Shown here piece after piece: positions 1-5,537 of a DNA stretch of 12,565 nt (position 1 is its first letter; the number at the start of each line of letters is the position of its first letter). The stretch covers positions 1 to 12,565 of the forward strand of contig JAEWNJ010000045.1 of the NCBI GenBank assembly GCA_023392795.1, in the 5' to 3' direction. The notes below the pieces were generated by a model. The model had not been told where the DNA came from and did not search any database. It saw nothing but the letters and a program-made list of their open reading frames with translations. The position numbers and the translations under genes are program-made. The stretch is from Candidatus Cloacimonadota bacterium (lineage in GTDB: Bacteria > Cloacimonadota > Cloacimonadia > Cloacimonadales > Cloacimonadaceae).

Positions 1-3000
1 TGCCATCGTAAGAATAGATCACCAGATCCGCATCGGTTGCATAAAGTGCCGTGGTATCCGTAGCCAGGAGGCGCATGGACAATCCAGAGCCATAGTAGGG
101 ATTCCGGTAAAGGATGGTGGGACCAAAACCAGCGTTATAGGAGACGTAATTGTCTACGCTTTGACTGTATCGCAACCAGGTGGGATCGGCTATCTCAAAG
201 GCATAGGTATCGCTTTGAGCGGAGTTCCCTTCGCAGTCTTCCGTGTAGATGTAGTATTTCAGAATTGTACCCATTGGCTGAGCCGGGATATCTGCATGGT
301 AGCTGTCTTCACTCTGAATCATGGGAATTGCCGCCGCCCAGGAGACGCCTAAGTCTGTACTGTAGTATAGCTCAGCCAGGACGATGGGACTATTGTGCGT
401 GGTATCATCCATGATCTGCGCTTCGACCCTGTAGGGATCATCCGCAAAGGGACTGTTTAGCAAAGGCAGGTGGGTGATAGTGGGCGGGAGATCGTCCGGG
501 AAGGCGTTGTAGACACTGATATCATCCAAAAACCAGTTATCGGCATCATGGCCGTTATACACGAAGGCAAAGCGGACTGTGCTGCCAAGGTATGGATCAA
601 GGCTGATCTCGGTATTGACCCAGTCTGTGGATCCAGCATCAGCAGTCCAGATCTCCGTCCAGCTCGTATGATTGGGGTCATTGGAACTGCCAATCCAGAC
701 ACCGTTGTACTGGCAATAGGTCGGAAAAGCATTGCTTCTCCAGAAGTTAAGGAAGTATGTGCCCCTGGGCGGGATTTGGAAGGCAGGAGTCACCAGCCAG
801 CCGGAGGCATTGTTACTACCATCATAACGATGATAGGCAGAGGCAGTACCTTCAGGACTGTAGTTTCTCAGGGTCGTGCGGCTCCAGGAGATGGGATTGG
901 GGTCGTCGTTGTAAACGAACCAATCATCCGGCGGGAAGACGCTATCCTCAAAATCTTCGCTCCAGGGAAATGAGGTAATCGGCGGGGGGGTATCCCGAAT
1001 CACAAACGAGGAGGGCTCTTGCTGCAGCGCGGAACCTTCATCATTGATGGCTTCTACCGTCCAATACCAGCGTTGGCTATAATCAAAGGACATATAGCCT
1101 TGAACAACCGGATCGAAGCTGGTATTTGGCACTTCAAAGTAATAATCGTTCTCAAGATTTGCTGGGTCCATAGACATATAAAGAGCATAATAGTGTGGAG
1201 TGCCACCTGCGGGATCCTGAGCCCAAACCAGCTCAAAACCTGCCCGGGGAATGTCTGTAGCATTGTGAGCAGGGAATTGCAAAATGGGGGCTCCTGGGCT
1301 GGCTAGCACGTAGGGTACCGCATTGAGGTTCAACAGGAAGCTTACGGATTGAGGGTTGGGCCAGGTGGAGATCAGGATGGAGTAAGTTCCAGCCTCAAGT
1401 ATAGTGTTTGCCAGGATGGCAGTGGTGGATGATCCGCTGATGGCAGCAGCAAGCACGGGTGGCGGATTTACCGGGTTCGGAGCGCTATTCACGATAAGCA
1501 TACCTATGGAGTTTCCGGTGCTGGCTACCAGGGTTCCGCTGAGCATACTGGATTGCTCCAGAGTGAATTGCAGCACCATATCATCACCCTGAAGGTAATT
1601 GTTGGTAGGGCTTACCCAGTCACTGTTGTAGTCATCGCCATAAAGGGATGTATCGCCCGCGAAATCGACCAATGGGAGGCTGACCGGATAGGGATATTCA
1701 TAGGTGGAGCCTGCGAGGGGAATGTAGATTTCACTCACTTTTACGTTATCCACAAAGAGATCCATGCTACCACCGGCTACGGTGGACATGCCCAGGAAGG
1801 CAAAGTATTTGGTGCCACTGATGCCTTCAAGCGGGATAGAGAAACTTGCCCCGGTATGGGGAATATCGTTGAATACATACTGCGAGCCGGTGTTGTTCCA
1901 CTCGCGCAGGATGGTGCTTTCTCGCATAATGGGAGTATCGCTGACGATCACAAGGAGTCTTTCATCCAAAGAAGCGGTGGGATCAATGGGGCTGGTGCTA
2001 TCGAAGAGAGTGAGACCAAGATCGAAACTGAGCTCATATCCATCACCGGGGATACCGATGGGAGGACTCACCAACCAGCCAGCCCTGCTACCGCCCCACA
2101 GATTGATCCTGGCACTTTTGTTTACGGGGCTAGCCTGGTTCAACCAATCGTCCTGAACCCACTGCGTTCCGGCAATGGGACTTGTTCCATACAGTCCTGT
2201 CAACTGGCTCCATCCGCTTGGTGGCCAATCGGAGCTAGTAGTACCAAAAGCTTCCAGCCAGGGAGTATCGGGATCAGGATAGATGGTGTTATCCGGCATT
2301 GTGCTAAAGCTGCGAACAGCAGAAGGAGGCGAATCTCCCACGGGGTTTTTGGCAACTACTTTCCAGTAGTAGGTGCTTGAGTGGGCAAGATCCGGAGCGT
2401 AGGAAGTGCCGGAGAAATCGCTGAGAACCAGAGTGCTGCCATTTACGGTATCCAGATAGAGATCATAGGATCTGGCGTCTCCAGCTCCGGTACCAGCAGA
2501 CCAGACCAGCTCTTCCCACACGGGAATCATACTGCTATTGTGTGCCGGCGATATCAGCGTGGGAGCAGAAGGGGCGACGGTATCGGTGAAAGACAATTGA
2601 ATCCGGTTGCAGATATTGAATCTGGCGAGGGACATCGGGGGCGATGCAGGATTGGGGTTGTCGGTATTACTATGATAGTTGATGCAAGTGTTGTTTCCAC
2701 TGGCTCCGGTCTCATAGGAGCCCCAATACATACTGCCACTACCGGCAGTGTTCTCATCCACGGCTATCACCAGATTGTCTATATTATTGTAGCTGAATGG
2801 GGTATCAAGAGTGATCTCCATCCAATTGTCTACTGCCGGCAGCTGGGAGGATACATCACCGCTATAGACCATGGTCATACCCGACACAGCTACCCAGCTT
2901 ACCGCACCATCAAAGGTGCTTCTGTTAGTATGCCCCATATAGATGACCCAATCCCTGGAGTTGTTTACAGCTCCTCCAGTGTAATAAAAACGGATTCTTT

Positions 3001-3190
3001 CGATGCTTCCCGCTCTGTTGATCTGAGCGCGGGGATAGATTTGCTGTGTGTATGAATAGTTACTACCCGCCTGTATGGGAAATCTGTCTGTGGTGCGGGT
3101 GCCGGTGCCGATCTGAATAGTATCGGCAAAAGTAAACGAGAAGGCTGCCAAAAACATTGTTAAAAGCAGACCTGATAAGCAGTTCTTCAT
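1..3190 (-). CDS. Large secreted multidomain surface protein, C-terminus cut off by the window edge
   Basis: Reading the minus strand from the ATG at 3190-3188, I find no stop codon down to position 1, giving at least 1063 residues. AGGAG at 3202-3198, 7 nt upstream, supports the start. Residues 1-23 form a signal peptide (Lys-Asn, a hydrophobic core, then FTFADT). Residues 24-202 are a beta-rich N-terminal domain that begins with a TIQIGTGTRTT motif. An FN3-like module (about 203-300) follows, with YYWKVVAKN near its end. A choice-of-anchor-J-like module (about 310-488) contains PWLEAF, GWLVSPPI and DLFVDNVKV. A beta domain (about 490-628) comes next, then FN3-like module 2 (about 630-738, with WYWTVEAIND) and anchor-J module 2 (742-893, with PWSEDFED, GWLVTPAF and WFLDDISVY). 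An Ig-like module (about 899-1005) contains KYYIYTEDCEGN. Such proteins act outside the cell in adhesion or polymer binding. A C-terminal sorting domain would be expected but lies outside the window. The function is unknown. Confidence 0.9.
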   Translation of the reverse strand, partial: MKNCLSGLLLTMFLAAFSFTFADTIQIGTGTRTTDRFPIQAGSNYSYTQQIYPRAQINRAGSIERIRFYYTGGAVNNSRDWVIYMGHTNRSTFDGAVSWVAVSGMTMVYSGDVSSQLPAVDNWMEITLDTPFSYNNIDNLVIAVDENTAGSGSMYWGSYETGASGNNTCINYHSNTDNPNPASPPMSLARFNICNRIQLSFTDTVAPSAPTLISPAHNSSMIPVWEELVWSAGTGAGDARSYDLYLDTVNGSTLVLSDFSGTSYAPDLAHSSTYYWKVVAKNPVGDSPPSAVRSFSTMPDNTIYPDPDTPWLEAFGTTSSDWPPSGWSQLTGLYGTSPIAGTQWVQDDWLNQASPVNKSARINLWGGSRAGWLVSPPIGIPGDGYELSFDLGLTLFDSTSPIDPTASLDERLLVIVSDTPIMRESTILREWNNTGSQYVFNDIPHTGASFSIPLEGISGTKYFAFLGMSTVAGGSMDLFVDNVKVSEIYIPLAGSTYEYPYPVSLPLVDFAGDTSLYGDDYNSDWVSPTNNYLQGDDMVLQFTLEQSSMLSGTLVASTGNSIGMLIVNSAPNPVNPPPVLAAAISGSSTTAILANTILEAGTYSILISTWPNPQSVSFLLNLNAVPYVLASPGAPILQFPAHNATDIPRAGFELVWAQDPAGGTPHYYALYMSMDPANLENDYYFEVPNTSFDPVVQGYMSFDYSQRWYWTVEAINDEGSALQQEPSSFVIRDTPPPITSFPWSEDFEDSVFPPDDWFVYNDDPNPISWSRTTLRNYSPEGTASAYHRYDGSNNASGWLVTPAFQIPPRGTYFLNFWRSNAFPTYCQYNGVWIGSSNDPNHTSWTEIWTADAGSTDWVNTEISLDPYLGSTVRFAFVYNGHDADNWFLDDISVYNAFPDDLPPTITHLPLLNSPFADDPYRVEAQIMDDTTHNSPIVLAELYYSTDLGVSWAAAIPMIQSEDSYHADIPAQPMGTILKYYIYTEDCEGNSAQSDTYAFEIADPTWLRYSQSVDNYVSYNAGFGPTILYRNPYYGSGLSMRLLATDTTALYATDADLVIYSYDG

Positions 3191-3759
3191 TTCTCTTCTC
3201 CTACGAGGTGCTTACGATGTACCAGAGCCCTTCCGATATGAGGGATAAGCTCGTTTATCTTTGATGAAAATCTAAGGAGTAAATACAAGCACAGCTCTCC
3301 TAAAAGGTACCGGTTCCTAAGATACCTGCAGTGGGCTCTGGAGCAAAAATGCCCATACCGAAAACTGTAAACATCATAAATATAATTATTCCCTGGCTAC
3401 CAAAAAAGCAGCAAGATTAGCTCTATACCGAAGGCGAACCAAGCCAACTGAAGCGCGTTCGTTTTAGCTCGCTAAATATATGCCGGTTCGAAGAGTAGAC
3501 TCGCACACTTGCTACAATATACATTTTATGCGCAAATATTCGTAGATTCGACTGCTATGTCAAGAGAAATATTGAGCAAGCCCTGTTAAGAGATGAGAAT
3601 GGCAGTGTGTGGTCTATACCTGATTCTGCAAATCTGTATATCGACCCTCACTGAATACGTCAGATCCAGTCAGTTATTCTCTTTGACTAATCTTTCTTAC
3701 ACCTAAGCGCTTGCAACATAGACACTGTTTGCATGGATTTTTTTGACTCAATACCCCCC
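3191..3759. other. Non-coding upstream region of the large surface-protein gene
   Basis: This stretch is AT-rich and has no convincing intact gene on either strand. It holds the 5' region of the minus-strand surface-protein gene. A 9-bp perfect inverted repeat (ccagagccc at 3222-3230, gggctctgg at 3333-3341) brackets about 100 nt just upstream of that gene. I see AT-rich tracts near 3376-3390 that could serve as a -10 element, but no box pair good enough to call. A short protein-like open frame at 3493-3654 is listed separately. Confidence 0.5.
3493..3654 (+). pseudogene. Possible C-terminal remnant of an unidentified gene
   Basis: Between an in-frame TAG and a TGA at 3652-3654 the plus strand is open for about 53 codons, with no ATG in frame. 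The last ~35 residues read like real protein, with charged and hydrophobic residues alternating and the end LLRDENGSVWSIPDSANLY followed by IDPH. No start codon with a ribosome binding site is visible and I do not recognise the family. It may be the tail of a gene eroded by rearrangement, or chance. The neighbouring repeats would fit a region that has been rearranged. Confidence is low. Confidence 0.2.
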
Positions 3760-3799
3760 TTGCTATCTTGTAGATGATACGCCTCCCATACATTGGTCA
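3760..3799 (+). repeat. Interspersed ~40-nt module, copy A (direct)
   Basis: This copy starts ttgctatcttgtag and continues with tacgcctcccataca. By eye it matches copy B at 3890-3929 at 33 of 40 positions. Copy C at 3952-4000 is the inverted form. No gene overlaps it. Confidence 0.7.
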
Positions 3800-3889
3800 T
3801 TTTCATTGTTCATTACTCTGTCTCCACTGAAAAAAACCCTCTATCTATCAGTGTGCGCAGCCAATTCTCAATTCTCATTGATTTACCTT

Positions 3890-3929
3890 TTGCTATCTTG
3901 TAGTTCGTACGCCTACCATACACCGGTCG
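3890..3929 (+). repeat. Interspersed ~40-nt module, copy B (direct; left arm of hairpin)
   Basis: This is the second direct copy, 130 nt after copy A. It shares the opening 14 nt exactly. Its last 18 nt (gcctaccatacaccggtc, 3911-3928) pair with gaccggtgtatgggaggc at 3952-3969 with one mismatch. The 10-mer acaccggtcg at 3920-3929 is repeated at once at 3931-3940. Confidence 0.7.
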
Positions 3930-3951
3930 AACACCGGTCGTACAATCGTAT

Positions 3952-4000
3952 GACCGGTGTATGGGAGGCTCACCGAATGCGTATGAATCTAAAGATAGGA
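3952..4000 (-). repeat. Interspersed ~40-nt module, copy C (inverted, with ~10-nt insertion)
   Basis: Read on the minus strand, this copy gives the same order as A and B: a tatctt core, an atacgc core, then cctcccatacaccggtc. About 10 extra nt sit between the two cores. It lies 22 nt after copy B, so B and C can fold into a long imperfect hairpin. It is close to the 3' end of the ArsR-like gene, but the stem has no clear U-tract, so I do not call it a terminator. Confidence 0.6.
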
Positions 4001-4061
4001 AGATCATAGAACCGGTTGGGGATGATCCCAAAAGGATCGCCTCAAACCAGGTTGGCAAAGG

Positions 4062-4676
4062 TTAGCTGAGCGTTTCTGGAGATAGCCGCATATCCATCTC
4101 GCCCAGCCAGATCTTCTGATAAAACCCGGGCTTTTCCCAATAGCGATCCACCAGGCGGTAGATGCCTTCGGAGCGCTCCAACACTCCTTCCTCCACCAGT
4201 TCGCGGCGGATCAGACAGTAATCCTCGTGGATCTTGGTGATGACGGCGTTTAGCTCCTTCTCCTGGTACGCGCGGCCGGGCTCAATGAGCCGGATAACCT
4301 CTTCATAGACGATCCAGCGCTTTTTGTTCTGCACGGGCAGACGGAAACAGACACCATCCCGGAAATAGGCTTTCAGCACCTTTTCACGCAGAATGGCATG
4401 AGCGTCCTTGGGTGCAGTTTGCGCTTCGGGAATCAGATCGGCAAGCCTTAGCTGCAGCGCTTCTTCCTTCAGGTAATAGACACTATAATACTGCTGTTTT
4501 CGGTTATAGACCAGTCCCGCCGCCTGAAGTTTCTTCAAATGCGCGGAGACGGTTGATTCAGCCAGAGAGAGGTTCACCGCCAGATCTTCCACGCAGTAGG
4601 CTTTTTGTTTCAGTAGCGCGAGGATCTGGAGTCGGGATTCATCTGCGAGTCCCTTAAATAACTGTAGTGCATTCAT
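4062..4676 (-). CDS. ArsR-type winged-helix regulator with C-terminal DUF2087-like domain
   Basis: This 204-residue cytoplasmic transcription factor has two parts. Residues 1-70 are an ArsR-type winged helix: LFKGLADESRLQILALL, then CVEDLAVNLSLAESTVSAHL as the recognition helix region, and a YYSVYYL wing. Residues 115-180 match the DUF2087 pattern (NKKRWIVYEEVIRLI, a short loop, ELNAVITKIHEDYCLIRREL, then LVEEGVLER). The family represses target promoters and releases on a signal. The classic metal-binding CxC of ArsR is absent; single cysteines occur at 28, 110 and 154, so the inducer is unlikely to be standard arsenite sensing. The ATG at 4676 follows AGGA by 8 nt and lies behind a good promoter. 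It is probably monocistronic, since a terminator separates it from the upstream lipoprotein gene. Confidence 0.9.
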   Translation of the reverse strand: MNALQLFKGLADESRLQILALLKQKAYCVEDLAVNLSLAESTVSAHLKKLQAAGLVYNRKQQYYSVYYLKEEALQLRLADLIPEAQTAPKDAHAILREKVLKAYFRDGVCFRLPVQNKKRWIVYEEVIRLIEPGRAYQEKELNAVITKIHEDYCLIRRELVEEGVLERSEGIYRLVDRYWEKPGFYQKIWLGEMDMRLSPETLS

Positions 4677-4704
4677 ATATCACATCCTATTCGTTAATGG
4701 GCGA

Positions 4705-4733
4705 AACATATCTGCGGCGGTAGTATCTGTCAA
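4705..4733 (-). promoter_or_regulatory. Sigma70-like promoter for the ArsR-like gene
   Basis: On the minus strand a perfect TTGACA (4733-4728) is followed after 17 nt by TATGTT (4710-4705, 4 of 6 matches to TATAAT). It lies about 30 nt upstream of the ATG at 4676, just after the terminator of the preceding gene. Confidence 0.65.
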
Positions 4734-4751
4734 TCTGTTTTTACGTGTAAC

Positions 4752-4799
4752 GAAACAAAAAGTGTCCAAATAGCCTTTAGAGGGCTTCTGAACACTTTC
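4752..4799 (-). terminator. Rho-independent terminator of the SnoaL-like lipoprotein gene
   Basis: Read on the minus strand, AAAGTGT (4798-4792) pairs with ACACTTT (4765-4759). An inner AGCC/GGCT stem caps the hairpin, and TTTGTTTC follows directly. It lies 27 nt after the stop codon at 4826 and ends upstream of the next promoter. Confidence 0.75.
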
Positions 4800-4825
4800 T
4801 AAAGTAGGGGATACGGGATTAGATG

Positions 4826-5290
4826 CTATTCCCAGGATTCGTGAAAATGGCTGACCTGCCAGGTATCGCCGCTCTTTTCCCAGAGCCAGGTATCGGTAAA
4901 GGTTAGCTTGTATTCCAGACCTTCCTTGTCGGTGCTGCCGGCGGCTATCTGTCCAAACCAGATGGCGGTGTTGGGATCCAGAACTTTGACGGTGTGATCA
5001 GTCACACTGAGGGTTTGCGTGGCATATCCGGCATATTCCTGTTGGGTGGCTGAGATCAGTTCTTCCTTGGAGTAGGCAGCGCCAATCATATAGTAGTTTT
5101 CAGCCGGACCGGGGATCAGAAACTCTTCCAGGGCGGAGGTATCGAGTGCATTTGCGGAGTCTTGCAGTTTCTTCATATTAGCTTCGATCAGATTGATGAT
5201 CTCCGTTTTATCGGCTTCGGTAAATTCCTCGGCCTTGGGAGCGCAGGCAAAGAGCGTAAGTAGTACGCAGAGCAGGATCACTATTCTCAT
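4826..5290 (-). CDS. Small lipoprotein with SnoaL/NTF2-like (DUF4440-type) fold
   Basis: This is a 154-residue protein. A short lipoprotein signal (MRIVILLCVLLTLFAC) has a lipobox L13-F14-A15-C16, so it should be acylated at Cys16 and anchored in the envelope with the rest in the periplasm. The mature part has an N-terminal helix (residues 24-47), a SALEEFL helix, and beta strands ending in TWLWEKSGDTWQVSHFHESW. That order is typical of SnoaL/DUF4440 proteins of the NTF2 superfamily. Family members bind small hydrophobic ligands or act as enzymes; no substrate can be read from the sequence. The ATG at 5290 follows AAGGA by about 7 nt. An inverted repeat abuts this ribosome binding site. The divergent neighbour is the SLC12-type transporter. 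Confidence 0.85.
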   Translation of the reverse strand: MRIVILLCVLLTLFACAPKAEEFTEADKTEIINLIEANMKKLQDSANALDTSALEEFLIPGPAENYYMIGAAYSKEELISATQQEYAGYATQTLSVTDHTVKVLDPNTAIWFGQIAAGSTDKEGLEYKLTFTDTWLWEKSGDTWQVSHFHESWE

Positions 5291-5302
5291 TACAACATCC
5301 TT

Positions 5303-5319
5303 TTGACGGCAAGCGTCAA
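5303..5319 (-). promoter_or_regulatory. Perfect inverted repeat next to the ribosome binding site of the lipoprotein gene
   Basis: TTGACG and CGTCAA are 6-bp arms around a 5-nt loop. The repeat ends directly beside AAGGAT (5302-5297), the Shine-Dalgarno of the lipoprotein gene. It could be an operator for a dimeric repressor or an RNA hairpin that affects translation. The role is inferred. Confidence 0.4.
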
Positions 5320-5431
5320 TATCCTTTTTTTCCAGTACTCTCTTCCCTCACAAACAGTCAAGACAATTCTTCAGTTCAAGCTGATAAGCGGTCACCCCGT
5401 GTGAGGATGCGGGATGGGCTTGCGATTTAGC

Positions 5432-5460
5432 TTGCCAAAAAAATCCTTGCCTGCCATAGT
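5432..5460 (+). promoter_or_regulatory. Candidate promoter of the SLC12-type transporter gene
   Basis: TTGCCA (5432-5437, 5 of 6 matches to TTGACA) and CATAGT (5455-5460, 4 of 6 matches to TATAAT) are separated by 17 nt. They lie about 80 nt upstream of the ATG. No better pair was seen in this intergenic region. Confidence 0.45.
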
Positions 5461-5537
5461 GACACCTACGCCTGTCAGATGCTTTCTGGGATGTCTGAGG
5501 GGTGTAATTTGCTGGATTATTGCGTTAGGAGATAGCT

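Noticed and set aside
161..3055. Long plus-strand open frames (such as 470-973, 1553-2380 and 2381-3055)
   Set aside because: They are codon-aligned antisense to the continuous minus-strand surface-protein gene, lack ribosome binding sites and show no family features.
3760..4000. CRISPR array
   Set aside because: There are only two direct copies 130 nt apart plus one inverted copy, with no regular spacers and no cas gene.
3743..4058. Short open frames on both strands across the repeat cluster (3743-4009 plus, 3813-4058 minus)
   Set aside because: They consist largely of the repeated module and low-complexity sequence, and their products have no protein-like domain.
5462..5505. Riboswitch or structured leader upstream of the transporter (acacc/ggtgt and tcaga/tctga pairings)
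   Set aside because: The stems are only 5 bp, the outer arm lies at or before the expected transcription start, and no known riboswitch motif was recognised.
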